NCBI GenBank assembly: GCA_039197065.1
Contig: JBCCUL010000048.1
Span: 1-40,716 of the forward strand
Direction: 5' to 3'
Source of the DNA: JANQPX01 sp039197065
GTDB lineage: Bacteria; Pseudomonadota; Alphaproteobacteria; Geminicoccales; Geminicoccaceae
DNA: 40,716 bases
The stretch's first letter is position 1. Each line of letters opens with the position of its first letter. The notes beneath the pieces were generated by a model. That model was not told the origin of the DNA and searched no databases. It saw nothing but the letters and a program-made list of their open reading frames with translations. The position numbers and the translations under genes are program-made. This document shows, in pieces, positions 32,352 through 40,575 of the stretch.

Positions 32352-33955
32352 TAGCGTCCAAACAGAACTGACGGCAGCCACGTGGCGAGGTCCGGAAAAC
32401 TAAAGACCATCGCCAGTGCAAACAGCTGAATTCCGATGAACGGCAATACGCCACGATAGATATCGACGGTCGCGACTTCGGGCGGCGCCACGCCGCGCAA
32501 GTAGAACAGTGCGAAGCCGAATGGAGGCGTCAGAAAGGAGGTTTGAAGATTTAGCGCAATCAGGACGCCGAACCAGATCGGATCGATGTCCGACTGGAGA
32601 ATGACGGGGGCGACGATCGGCATGATGATGAAGACGATCTCAATGAAGTCGAGAAAGAAGCCGAGGAGGAAAATCAGTAGGCTTACCGCGAGAAGTGCGC
32701 CAATCGGTCCACCCGGTATCTTGTCCATGGCATGCGTAACCACCTCTTCGCCGCCCAGTGATCTGAAAATCAGCGAGAAGATCGTCGCGCCGATGAGAAT
32801 GGCAAAGGCCAGCGTCGAGATCCGCATTGTTCCGATGACAACACCCTGAAGCTGGCCAGCGCGCTGCAGGATCAGGATCGAAGCGCCGGTTCCCAGGGTC
32901 AAAAGCAAGGTTGCGAGAAGCGCCAATGCGATCGCTGAGCCATTGAAGATCGTGATGGTTTCCAACGTCAAGCGAAGGTCGGCGATGGAACGCAGCACCG
33001 GCAAGACGAAGACTGAAAGGATCGCCCCGGTAACAAGGTGCCCCCAAAGCCTCGGCATGCGCGTCTGATCGGCATTGACGTCGAACAAGCGCCTGCCCGC
33101 AAGCAGGAATGCGCCGAGTGCTCCCACGCCAGCCGCCTCTGTTGGCGTCGCTATGCCCATGAGGATCGAGCCGAGCACCGCCATGATGAGAAGAACTGGT
33201 GGGACCAGCGCCCGCAGGATCGGCCAAATGAGTTCAGTTTCAGCCTCGTCGCGAAGCGGCGGCGGGCAGTCCTGCGGCCGCACCAGCCCAACCACGAACT
33301 GATAGAGCATATAAAGACAAGCCAGACCGAGGCCCGGAACAAGTGCGCCAGCGAACAGATCGCCCACGGATACCGGATCGGGTGAGAAATTTCCGATTTC
33401 CCGTTGCGCCTCCATATAGGCGCCCGACAATTGATCGCCGAGAAAGATGAGAACGATCGAGGGCGGGATGATCTGTCCCAGGGTTCCCGCTGCGCAGATG
33501 GAACCAGCTGCCAAAGACGGCTTGTATCCTTGGCGCAGCATCGTTGGAAGCGATAGAAGTCCCATCGCAACCACGGTCGCACCGACGATGCCGGTCGAAG
33601 CCGCAAGCAACGCGCCGACCAAGGTGACCGATATGCCAAGCCCAGCCGGCAGGTTGCGCGAAAGCTTGCCCATGTTGACGAGCAGATCCTCCGCCACGCG
33701 GCTCCGCTCCATGACCACGCCCATCAGGACAAAGAGCGGCACGGCTGTCAGGACCTCGTTATACATCGCCGTGCCGAAGATCCGGGATGGGATGGCCAAG
33801 AGGAACGAAACCTCGAACAGGCCGGCAGCCCCGGCCAGGACTGACACGATCAGCGCTGCGCCGGAGAGCGCAAACGCAACCGGAATGCCAACGAGGACGG
33901 ATCCGAAGGCCGCAATGAAGAGGATCAAAACGAAGGAAAGTTGAAGCGTGGTCAT
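32351..33955 (-). CDS. TRAP transporter large permease subunit (DctM type), mannitol/chloroaromatic-like group
   Basis: 534 residues with about 12-14 hydrophobic segments. It is longer than the 452-residue DctM of the sulfonate module because of an extended central region (about 230-350), as seen in the TRAP group annotated for mannitol or chloroaromatic compounds. Motifs include V-P-L-F-V-L-M-G-V-V-M-E-R-S, A-S-T-G-I-V-G-A-T-V, G-T-L-G-Q-I-I-P-P-S-I-V and T-P-P-F-G-F-A-L-F-Y. It starts 9 bp after the Q subunit gene. Confidence 0.92.
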   Translation of the reverse strand: MTTLQLSFVLILFIAAFGSVLVGIPVAFALSGAALIVSVLAGAAGLFEVSFLLAIPSRIFGTAMYNEVLTAVPLFVLMGVVMERSRVAEDLLVNMGKLSRNLPAGLGISVTLVGALLAASTGIVGATVVAMGLLSLPTMLRQGYKPSLAAGSICAAGTLGQIIPPSIVLIFLGDQLSGAYMEAQREIGNFSPDPVSVGDLFAGALVPGLGLACLYMLYQFVVGLVRPQDCPPPLRDEAETELIWPILRALVPPVLLIMAVLGSILMGIATPTEAAGVGALGAFLLAGRRLFDVNADQTRMPRLWGHLVTGAILSVFVLPVLRSIADLRLTLETITIFNGSAIALALLATLLLTLGTGASILILQRAGQLQGVVIGTMRISTLAFAILIGATIFSLIFRSLGGEEVVTHAMDKIPGGPIGALLAVSLLIFLLGFFLDFIEIVFIIMPIVAPVILQSDIDPIWFGVLIALNLQTSFLTPPFGFALFYLRGVAPPEVATVDIYRGVLPFIGIQLFALAMVFSFPDLATWLPSVLFGR

Positions 33956-33964
33956 CGGCTGGAC

Positions 33965-34486
33965 CTACGCCTCCATGTCAATTCGCCAGTGCTTTTCCGG
34001 GATCTTGAAGACCAGCCGCAAGAGCGTTGCGATTGCCTGCAGCCCAAAACTGACAGCAAAGACGATGATTGCCGACTTCAGAAGGTAGATCGCTGGAAGC
34101 CCGCCAGCCTGAGGGGACCCCTCAAGCGCTCCCCAGGCTCGAGCGACATAGGGAAAGGCAACCCACAATATGACCGTTGCCACAGGCAAGACGAAAAACA
34201 GCAGCGATATGATATCAACCCAGCGCCGCTGCTCAGGACTGAACAAGTTATAAAAGATATCGACCCGTACATGCTGGTTTATCTGTAGCAGATATGCCGA
34301 GCCAAGCATGAAAAGCAGAGCATGCCCGTAAACAACGACTTCCTGGATCGATATGACGCCATAGCTGAAGACATACCGGGACACGACGGAAAAGACCTGG
34401 CACATCATCATGATGAGTACACACCAGGACACAGTCTTGCCGAGCCATTTGTTGGTAGCTTCGATTGCTTGAATAAGCCTTAGCAT
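33965..34486 (-). CDS. TRAP transporter small permease subunit (DctQ type)
   Basis: 173 residues, four hydrophobic helices. The typical early motif is W-L-G-K-T-V-S-W-C-V-L-I-M-M-M and the membrane-flanking charged motif is Q-I-N-Q-H-V-R-V-D-I-F-Y-N. Length is standard. An 86-bp spacer with a very strong stem-loop separates it from the binding-protein gene. Confidence 0.9.
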   Translation of the reverse strand: MLRLIQAIEATNKWLGKTVSWCVLIMMMCQVFSVVSRYVFSYGVISIQEVVVYGHALLFMLGSAYLLQINQHVRVDIFYNLFSPEQRRWVDIISLLFFVLPVATVILWVAFPYVARAWGALEGSPQAGGLPAIYLLKSAIIVFAVSFGLQAIATLLRLVFKIPEKHWRIDMEA

Positions 34487-34508
34487 TGTTCAGGTCGTCC
34501 AAAAATGT

Positions 34509-34543
34509 CGTCAATACAGCGACGATTGATCGCTGTATTGACG
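34509..34543 (-). terminator. Perfect 14-bp stem-loop between TRAP P and Q genes
   Basis: CGTCAATACAGCGA (34509-34522) and TCGCTGTATTGACG (34530-34543) pair perfectly around a 7-nt loop. In the direction of transcription (minus) the stem is followed by ACATTTTTGG. It can act as a leaky terminator or as a 3' stabiliser that gives more binding protein than permease. Confidence 0.75.
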
Positions 34544-34572
34544 CATATTTGTCTTGTCCAGGAGTAGATGGG

Positions 34573-35667
34573 CTAGCTTGCGCGCGCCAGTGATCGTGCA
34601 CGCAGGTAAGCCTGCTCGGACTGTTCCGTCCAAGAGGCGGCTTCATCCAAGAACACGGAATAGCTTTCATAGACTTTGGCTGTCATCGGGTCAGCGGCGG
34701 CGGCATCCGCCAGCACCTGGGCTGACGCCTTCCCAAGCGCGATCATGACTTCGTCGGGATAGGAGCGCAGCTTCACGCCATGGTCCTGCAGCAGGATCTC
34801 CAGCGACCGAGAGTGGTTCGCAATGAAATCCGCCGGGTTCATGACATTCTCCTGGGCGGCGGCGAGGCGGATAATCTCCTGGTCCGCTGGAGACAGATCA
34901 TTCCAAAGATCCAGATTGATCCCTAGGCTTTCAGCAGAGGTTGGTTCCTGGAATCCGGGATTATAGAAGTACTCGGCTGCCTTGTAGAAACCAAAGCCCA
35001 GATCAATCCAAGGGCCGGCCATCTCCGCAGCATCGACGGTGCCTGATTGCAGTGCGGCGAAGATCTCTCCGCCTGGCAGGGTGACGGCCGTTCCGCCAAC
35101 AGCCTCGATCACTTTTCCACCGAAGCCGGGAATACGCATCTTGAGGCCTTTTAGGTCCTCGACGGAATTGATCTCCTTGTTGAACCAACCGCCGGCCTGG
35201 GCCGAGGAATTTCCTGCCATGAAGGCCTTGATGCCGAAGGAACTGGAAACCTCATCCCAAAGTTCCTGGCCTCCGCGGTGGTAGATCCAGGCATTGTGCT
35301 CGGCCGTTGTCATGCCAAAAGGCACGCCGGCAAAAAAGTTGAACGCGGTTGTCTTGCCCTGCCAGTAATACTCCGCGGCGTGGTACATGTCGGCTGCGCC
35401 CGACGCGACCGCGTCAAAGGCTTCAAAGGCCGGCACAAGCTCGCCGGCTCCGAAAACCTTGACCGAGATCCGGCCATCGGATGCGGCCGTAATGGCATCG
35501 GCGATCCTCTGGGACGCGACACCCAGTCCGGGGAACTTCTTAGGCCAACCCGTCGCCATTTTCAGTTCCCGCTTGCCCTGAGCGTAGGCCGGAGCCGCCA
35601 AGGGAAGTGCGGCTGCCCCTGCAGCGGTTGCCGTCAAGAATTGCCGTCGAGAATTGGTCTTGTTCAT
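34573..35667 (-). CDS. TRAP transporter substrate-binding protein (DctP/TakP-like)
   Basis: 364 residues from ATG 35667, with GGGAG 6-10 nt upstream. The longer frame reading back into the LacI gene is rejected. The leader N-S-R-R-Q-F-L-T-A-T-A-A-G-A and P-A-Y-A-Q is a Tat-like signal, probably cleaved after A-Y-A. The mature protein carries K-M-R-I-P-G-F-G-G-K-V-I-E-A-V-G-G and D-A-A-E-M-A-G-P-W-I-D-L-G-F-G-F-Y-K, the pattern of TakP-type receptors for 2-oxo acids and related carboxylates. Ligand unknown; the two hydrolases in the operon suggest an ester, lactone or hydroxy acid. Confidence 0.92.
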   Translation of the reverse strand: MNKTNSRRQFLTATAAGAAALPLAAPAYAQGKRELKMATGWPKKFPGLGVASQRIADAITAASDGRISVKVFGAGELVPAFEAFDAVASGAADMYHAAEYYWQGKTTAFNFFAGVPFGMTTAEHNAWIYHRGGQELWDEVSSSFGIKAFMAGNSSAQAGGWFNKEINSVEDLKGLKMRIPGFGGKVIEAVGGTAVTLPGGEIFAALQSGTVDAAEMAGPWIDLGFGFYKAAEYFYNPGFQEPTSAESLGINLDLWNDLSPADQEIIRLAAAQENVMNPADFIANHSRSLEILLQDHGVKLRSYPDEVMIALGKASAQVLADAAAADPMTAKVYESYSVFLDEAASWTEQSEQAYLRARSLARAS

Positions 35668-35693
35668 GGTTTTCTCCCTGATTTGAGAAGTTA

Positions 35694-36746
35694 CTACGCA
35701 TCCCGCAGCGGCGTATGCGCGGTGCTGCCACGCGGGATGAATTCCGTGCGAAACTGGATCAATCGAGGCTTGGTCTTTTTGTCCTCTATCCTGTTGATCA
35801 GCGCTTCGACAGCCTCGCTCGCCATGAGATTCAGCGGCTGCTGCATCGTCGTCAGATCGAACACGTCCCAGCCGCTCATCTCGATCCCGTCGAAGCCGGT
35901 CACCCAAACATCGCTCGGAACCGAAACGCCGCTTGCCTTCAATCCGCTGAGGACGGCAAAGGCGATCAAGTCGTTGCCGCAGGCGATCGCGTCAGGCGGA
36001 GCCTTCTGATCCATCATCTCGATCGCAACACGTCGAAAGTGATCGTGGGAAAAGGTCGTCTGTCCGTAGAGCGGCGCCGTCAGCTCCAGCCCCGCGTCGC
36101 TCAGACCTTTGCGAAACCCATGCTCCCGGTCGGCCAAGGTCGTTCTGTTTCTCGGTCCGTTGATGAAGGCGATGCGCTGCCTGCCTGAGGCGACCAGATA
36201 TTTCGCAAGGGCCCGGGCGCCTTCGAAATTTGTCGACACGATCTGATCGCAATCGGCGTCCTCCAGATAACGATTGATCGATACCACCGGAAGATCACCA
36301 CCCAATGCGGCGCGCATCGCAGCACCCTGCTGGCTTGCAGCGGTGAAAATCACGCCGTCCACCGACCGTTGCTGGATCGCCCCAATCACACCTTCTTCGC
36401 CCTCGGCGTCGGTATTCCAGACCACGACACGCCGGCCGAATTCGGCCAGGCGATTGCTGAGCGCTTCCAGGATCTCCGGCACAATCGGGTTGGTGATGCG
36501 AGAGACGGCAACGCCGACGGAACTGCTCTGCTTGGTGCGCATGGCCTGCGCGAATGGGTTTGGCCGGTAGCCGCAATCCTTGACGACCTTCAGCACCTTT
36601 GAGCGGGTTTTTTCAGCCACATAGCCCTTGCCCGATAAAACCCGCGAAACCGTAGCCTGCGATACGCCGGCAAGCCGGGCGATATCCAAACTGCTCACTG
36701 ATTCTGCATATGATTTCAGACTTTTTCTCCCTGAATATATTGGCAT
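35694..36746 (-). CDS. LacI-family transcriptional regulator of the second TRAP operon
   Basis: 350 residues from ATG 36746. A GTG 40 codons into the longest frame minus 24 (giving V-S-S-L-D-I-A-R-L-A-G) would produce the most typical LacI N-terminus, so the start is uncertain. Helix-turn-helix: L-D-I-A-R-L-A-G-V-S-Q-A-T-V-S-R-V-L-S-G-K-G-Y-V. The effector domain follows, with V-S-R-I-T-N-P-I-V-P-E-I and A-I-A-C-G-N-D-L-I-A-F. It lies 26 bp upstream of the TRAP binding-protein gene on the same strand, so regulator and transporter probably share a promoter and autoregulation. Confidence 0.9.
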   Translation of the reverse strand: MPIYSGRKSLKSYAESVSSLDIARLAGVSQATVSRVLSGKGYVAEKTRSKVLKVVKDCGYRPNPFAQAMRTKQSSSVGVAVSRITNPIVPEILEALSNRLAEFGRRVVVWNTDAEGEEGVIGAIQQRSVDGVIFTAASQQGAAMRAALGGDLPVVSINRYLEDADCDQIVSTNFEGARALAKYLVASGRQRIAFINGPRNRTTLADREHGFRKGLSDAGLELTAPLYGQTTFSHDHFRRVAIEMMDQKAPPDAIACGNDLIAFAVLSGLKASGVSVPSDVWVTGFDGIEMSGWDVFDLTTMQQPLNLMASEAVEALINRIEDKKTKPRLIQFRTEFIPRGSTAHTPLRDA

Positions 36747-36758
36747 TTTCTGCCAATT
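36740..36758. promoter_or_regulatory. Inverted repeat over the LacI start, candidate operator
   Basis: ATTGGCA (36740-36746) and TGCCAAT (36752-36758) are exact reverse complements with a 5-bp spacer. They sit just downstream of the predicted promoter and cover the candidate ATG. A further pair, TTCAGAC (36715-36721) and GTCTGAA (36761-36767), brackets them. Either could be the autoregulatory site. Confidence 0.5.
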
Positions 36759-36773
36759 TGTCTGAACATATGA

Positions 36774-36802
36774 ATACCTATACATATCACATTTATCAAG
36801 CG
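36774..36802 (-). promoter_or_regulatory. Predicted promoter of the LacI-TRAP-hydrolase operon
   Basis: On the minus strand TTGATA is followed after exactly 17 bp by TATTCA, a reasonable sigma-70 pair, in the most AT-rich part of this region. The 5' leader would be short and contain the inverted repeat at 36740-36758. Confidence 0.5.
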
Positions 36803-36810
36803 AAATCTGA

Positions 36811-37011
36811 ATGATCAACTACGCCTCGCCGAGATTGGTCACGCTGTTCGCTCTGTCTAAGAATTGGATTGAACAAAGCTCCGGCCACCGCCTTCTGGAC
36901 CGCGCCGTCACAGCCCTCATCGAGCGTGCACAGCCGCTGCCGTCCATGCCGAACGACATCGAAGAACCAAACCTCACACTCGTCGTACCCATCAGCTTCG
37001 TGCTTAAGTGA
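36811..37011 (+). CDS. Short open frame, doubtful hypothetical protein
   Basis: A 66-codon frame (M-I-N-Y-A-S-P-R-L-V) between the divergent LacI operon and the protease gene. There is no ribosome site that I can defend and no known motif. Open frames also exist on the opposite strand over the same bases. It may be spurious or a scrap of a lost gene. Confidence 0.15.
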   Translation: MINYASPRLVTLFALSKNWIEQSSGHRLLDRAVTALIERAQPLPSMPNDIEEPNLTLVVPISFVLK

Positions 37012-37036
37012 TCCGATCGGACAATAGCTGGGTCGC

Positions 37037-39100
37037 ATGATGAGAACGACAATCTTTATTGGGATCGTTTGGGCGATCGCAGCGATGCTCTCGGTGAAGC
37101 CGAGTGAGGCGCTTCCGCCCGAAACGCTTCAATCGGTCGTGTCGGTTCTGCCGGTTTGGCCGGGCCATCCGGTTCGCGAGGGGGAGTTGCCGAACCGGGC
37201 GGCACCTGAAGGCAGCGGTCTTGCCATCGATGCGGAAGGTCTGATCGTCACGGCCTGGCATGTGGTGAAGCCGGCCGAGCGGATCGACGTGCGCCTCGCC
37301 GATGGCCGCGTTTTGCCGGCGACGCTGGTCGGGCGTGACGAGGCGAGCGACGTCGCTCTCCTGCGCGTCGCCGCTGATCTGCCGCTTCTGGAAGTTGCTC
37401 CGAAACCGGACATCGCTGATCCTGTCTGCCTATTCGGCAACGCCTATGGTCTCGGCCTCTCCGTCACATGCGGGGTTGTTTCGGCGGTGGATGTCAGCAA
37501 TGCCGGGTTCAATCCTGTCGAAGATTTCGTCCAGACCGACGCCGCCGCGAATCCGGGAAGCTCTGGCGGCGCCCTCGTCGACGAGGAAGGCCGACTGGTC
37601 GGCATGATGTCGGCGATATTCGCCTCCGAAGGGGGTGCGAATATCGGGATCAACTTCGCCGTCTCCGCAGCGTTGCTCGACCGCATTGCCGGCGATCTCG
37701 CCGATGACGGAAAGGTCGATTATGTCGAGCCGGGCTGGCAGCTGGAGCCGCTCGCCAGGTCCGAGAGAGCGGAGGTCATCGGTGCGCGTGTCTTGGCTCT
37801 CGATGAGGCGGGTGCTGCCGCACGGGCGAGAATCAGGGTTGGCGATCTGATCACGACGATTGGCGACCGACGCATTCAAGGTCCGCGCGACGCCATCGGA
37901 GCGCTCGCGCTGATCGAGCGCGGCGGCGCTGTGCCTCTGACGTTCGCAAGAGAGGGGCAACAACGCCGGGCAACCCTTTCATTCGCTGACCGGACCGAAG
38001 ATGCAACGGAGGTTACAGCTGCCGGCGACGATCTGGATTGTCCACACCCAGAGCCGGTCTGCGCGGTGCGCCAAGCGGTCTTTCCGATCGAGAGTTTCGA
38101 TCCGATCGCCAGCGCCGTGCGCATCGATCATGATCTGCTGGTGACGAACCGTCACGTGATCGGCGATCGCGAAGAGGCAACCGTGCACACACCCGCCGGG
38201 CCAAAACCTGCCAAGGTCGTTCCTTCGGCCTATCGTGGCGATCTCGCCTTGCTTCAGGTTGAAGGCCTGCCGGATGACGGGCTGATTCTGGCGCCGAAGG
38301 CGTCCGCTGCCGACGGTGTCGAGGCTGAACGCTACTTTGCTGTCGGTGCCGACATCGCACGTCAGGAAATTCGCGTCTTCGATCCTGGCGAGCTCATTCT
38401 TGCACCCTCTGCCGAAGGCTTGCGCAGTCGGCTTCACGTGACGGCCGTCATGCAGCCGGGCGTCAGTGGCGGCGCGTTGGTCGATCAAGCCGGTCGGCTG
38501 GCCGGGGTCGCGGTCGGCGGCGGCGAAGGCCGATATGAGGCGCTCCCGATAACGGCCATTTCCGAGCTTCTCGCCGAGCGTAATGCAACCGATGCCGAGG
38601 CCGTTCAACAACAGCTCGGCGCGTCCCTGGTTCGCTGCGCGTCGGCGATCGAGACGGCGGGCGGCACGCCACGCGGTCAGGTTCTGGACGAGTCGCTGAC
38701 CGAAACGCTGACGAACCACTGCCGGGCTTCGGAGAACGCCGGACAGTATCTGGAGGCCGGGCGCGTTCTCGCACTCGCGGGTCGATTCGACGAAGCTGTC
38801 GACTTGCACAGCGCCGCCGTTGCCGAGGTGCCGCATTCCATCAATGCGCGCTTGTCCCTCCTGGTGTCACTGCAGCTTGGCGGACGGTTTCAGGACATGC
38901 TGCCGCACGCACGCTGGCTGAGCGAACGCCTGCCTGAGGATCCGCAGGCGCAACGTTTCGCCATTCAATCAGGTGTCTGGGGCGGCGATCCGGATCTTGC
39001 CGATCTTGCCTACAGCCGCTTGCTCGAGGCTGATCCTCGACAAGCACAAGCTGCGAAGCGCTTCATCGACCAGCCGCCACCGGCACCGCAGCCCCGCTAG
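37037..39100 (+). CDS. Exported double-headed trypsin-like protease: HtrA domain, PDZ, second trypsin domain, TPR-like tail
   Basis: 687 residues with a signal peptide (about 1-26, ending P-S-E-A). The first HtrA/DegP-type domain has the full triad H75 (T-A-W-H-V-V), D105 (S-D-V-A-L-L-R) and S176 (P-G-S-S-G-G-A-L). A PDZ-like segment follows (about 240-315, I-R-V-G-D-L-I-T-T-I-G). The second trypsin-like domain also keeps a triad: H373 (T-N-R-H-V-I), D402 (G-D-L-A-L-L) and S477 (P-G-V-S-G-G-A-L). The C-terminal 120 residues look like helical TPR repeats (Y-L-E-A-G-R-V-L-A-L-A-G-R-F-D-E-A). It is convergent with a subtilisin-like gene. Substrates are unknown. Confidence 0.85.
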   Translation: MMRTTIFIGIVWAIAAMLSVKPSEALPPETLQSVVSVLPVWPGHPVREGELPNRAAPEGSGLAIDAEGLIVTAWHVVKPAERIDVRLADGRVLPATLVGRDEASDVALLRVAADLPLLEVAPKPDIADPVCLFGNAYGLGLSVTCGVVSAVDVSNAGFNPVEDFVQTDAAANPGSSGGALVDEEGRLVGMMSAIFASEGGANIGINFAVSAALLDRIAGDLADDGKVDYVEPGWQLEPLARSERAEVIGARVLALDEAGAAARARIRVGDLITTIGDRRIQGPRDAIGALALIERGGAVPLTFAREGQQRRATLSFADRTEDATEVTAAGDDLDCPHPEPVCAVRQAVFPIESFDPIASAVRIDHDLLVTNRHVIGDREEATVHTPAGPKPAKVVPSAYRGDLALLQVEGLPDDGLILAPKASAADGVEAERYFAVGADIARQEIRVFDPGELILAPSAEGLRSRLHVTAVMQPGVSGGALVDQAGRLAGVAVGGGEGRYEALPITAISELLAERNATDAEAVQQQLGASLVRCASAIETAGGTPRGQVLDESLTETLTNHCRASENAGQYLEAGRVLALAGRFDEAVDLHSAAVAEVPHSINARLSLLVSLQLGGRFQDMLPHARWLSERLPEDPQAQRFAIQSGVWGGDPDLADLAYSRLLEADPRQAQAAKRFIDQPPPAPQPR

Positions 39101-39138
39101 TGGTATGACCACTTCATGAGTGGCTTGGCCACCTCATA
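39099..39138. repeat. Tandem 20-bp palindromic units between convergent protease genes
   Basis: AGTGGTATGACCACTTCATG (39099-39118) and AGTGGCTTGGCCACCTCATA (39119-39138) are adjacent and 15 of 20 bases identical. Each has a 5-6 bp stem with a 3-nt loop. They overlap the protease stop and are followed by ACTTTTATAA. They could serve as a terminator for convergent transcripts, or be the same motif as at 24012 and 15487. Confidence 0.65.
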
Positions 39139-39150
39139 CTTTTATAAGCC

Positions 39151-40443
39151 TCAGTCTTGTAGCGGGTCGGGAATCCAGCCCACCCTCACAGCATTATCCC
39201 CGTAAGGCGACGGCACGGCACGTGAAAAGATCAGTGCTCGCAAGCCATCGGCTTCAAGCGATGGGTCGGCCTCGAGCAGACGCACCGCCAGCGCCGCCAG
39301 TCTCGTTACCGCATAGCTGGAACCGGAGGCCTTACCCTCTGCGCCGCGAAAGTCGATGACATCCAGGTTCTCCGCCGGCAGCATGATGTCGACGCTCGCC
39401 GCGCCCCAGTTCGAGCCAGGCGCCAGCCTGCCAAAACCGTCCGATGAGGTGACGGTGATGATATTCTCCAGATCGAGTGCAGCCGGCCAGAGCGGCTGCT
39501 TGTCGATGTCCTGACCGTCGTTGCCTGCGGAGACAATCGCCAGCATCTCGGGATTTTCGCGCATCGCATCAGCGAAGGTCTTCCAGTCTTCGGGATCACG
39601 ACTGCCAAGCGGCATCGCGAGGACAGCGACGCCGGCCTTCGCCGCACGCTCGACGATGTCGCCCATGCGCGTCATATCCGGTCTCGGATAGCGAAAGGGA
39701 ATGAGCGCTGCTGTCGGCGCTTCGCGAACCAGGATGGAGGCGACCGCCGAACCATGGCGGATCGGTAAGAAGGGACTACGCGACGTATCGCCGTCATAGG
39801 GCAGGGGGTCTTCATCCCAAAAATCATAGCCGAGTGGCGCGCCATCCGCATTTCGGGCCAGCCGGTTTCGGTAGATCGCTAGATCATAGGCAAGGCCGGA
39901 ATCGATAAGCGCGACCCGCGGTCCGCCTGGGTCAATGCCGTCCGGCCAAGGCGCTTCCAACGTCTCCCTCCAGCGGACGGTCTTCAGGTCGCCATCGCGT
40001 TGCTCCAGCAGAGTCTCGCCGTTAGGAGCGCGGACGATTCGCCGACTTGCCTGTAATCGGCAAGCACCATCGGCCATCGCCTGGAACTCAGGCCGGAGCG
40101 TTTCTCTGTCGAGTGTGAAGAATTCGACGGTCAGCCTGCGTAGCTGTCCGCCTGGTTGCAGCCGGATGAGGCGCAATTCATGGCCGCCTGGCAGTGCAAA
40201 GCGTTGATCGATCCGTCCGGTCTTACCGCCGAAGGTTCTGAGATCTTCGGCAAGGAGCCAGGCACCGGGAAGGGCTTGCTCGGCAACGAGACCCAGCAGG
40301 GGCTCTTCGGCAGAACAGAGTTGATCGACAGCAAAACGAACCCAGCCCTCAGGCGAAGACGGTTCATCTGCCAATGCAGGAGGTGTCAACAGCATCCAGC
40401 AGACGCCGATGACAACACCACGCAAGATCGTTTGGCTCTTCAA
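39151..40443 (-). CDS. Exported subtilisin-like (S8) serine protease
   Basis: 430 residues from TTG 40443, which gives a complete signal peptide (M-K-S-Q-T-I-L-R-G-V, hydrophobic run, P-A-L-A-D). The catalytic residues are D181 (V-A-L-I-D-S-G), H230 (I-R-H-G-S-A-V-A), oxyanion N308 (S-A-G-N-D-G) and S376 (G-S-S-Y-A). The first 150 residues are a non-catalytic region with no match I can name, possibly a pro-domain or a recognition domain. Its 3' end faces the double-headed protease 50 bp away, which suggests a functional pair in the cell envelope. Confidence 0.88.
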   Translation of the reverse strand: MKSQTILRGVVIGVCWMLLTPPALADEPSSPEGWVRFAVDQLCSAEEPLLGLVAEQALPGAWLLAEDLRTFGGKTGRIDQRFALPGGHELRLIRLQPGGQLRRLTVEFFTLDRETLRPEFQAMADGACRLQASRRIVRAPNGETLLEQRDGDLKTVRWRETLEAPWPDGIDPGGPRVALIDSGLAYDLAIYRNRLARNADGAPLGYDFWDEDPLPYDGDTSRSPFLPIRHGSAVASILVREAPTAALIPFRYPRPDMTRMGDIVERAAKAGVAVLAMPLGSRDPEDWKTFADAMRENPEMLAIVSAGNDGQDIDKQPLWPAALDLENIITVTSSDGFGRLAPGSNWGAASVDIMLPAENLDVIDFRGAEGKASGSSYAVTRLAALAVRLLEADPSLEADGLRALIFSRAVPSPYGDNAVRVGWIPDPLQD

Positions 40444-40575
40444 CAGGCGATAGCTTCCCTGATCGGTGTCGCGAAACTTAGCGCCAGGAATATTGCCATG
40501 ATCCGGCAGGCGATGTCCGGCGGTCGTTCAGTTCACTCATGGATATGGTCGCGTCGTAACATGGATCATCATGTT
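40444..40575. other. Intergenic region upstream of the S8 protease
   Basis: Holds the 5' region of the minus-strand protease gene and the end of the next gene. No clear promoter or terminator was identified. Confidence 0.4.
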
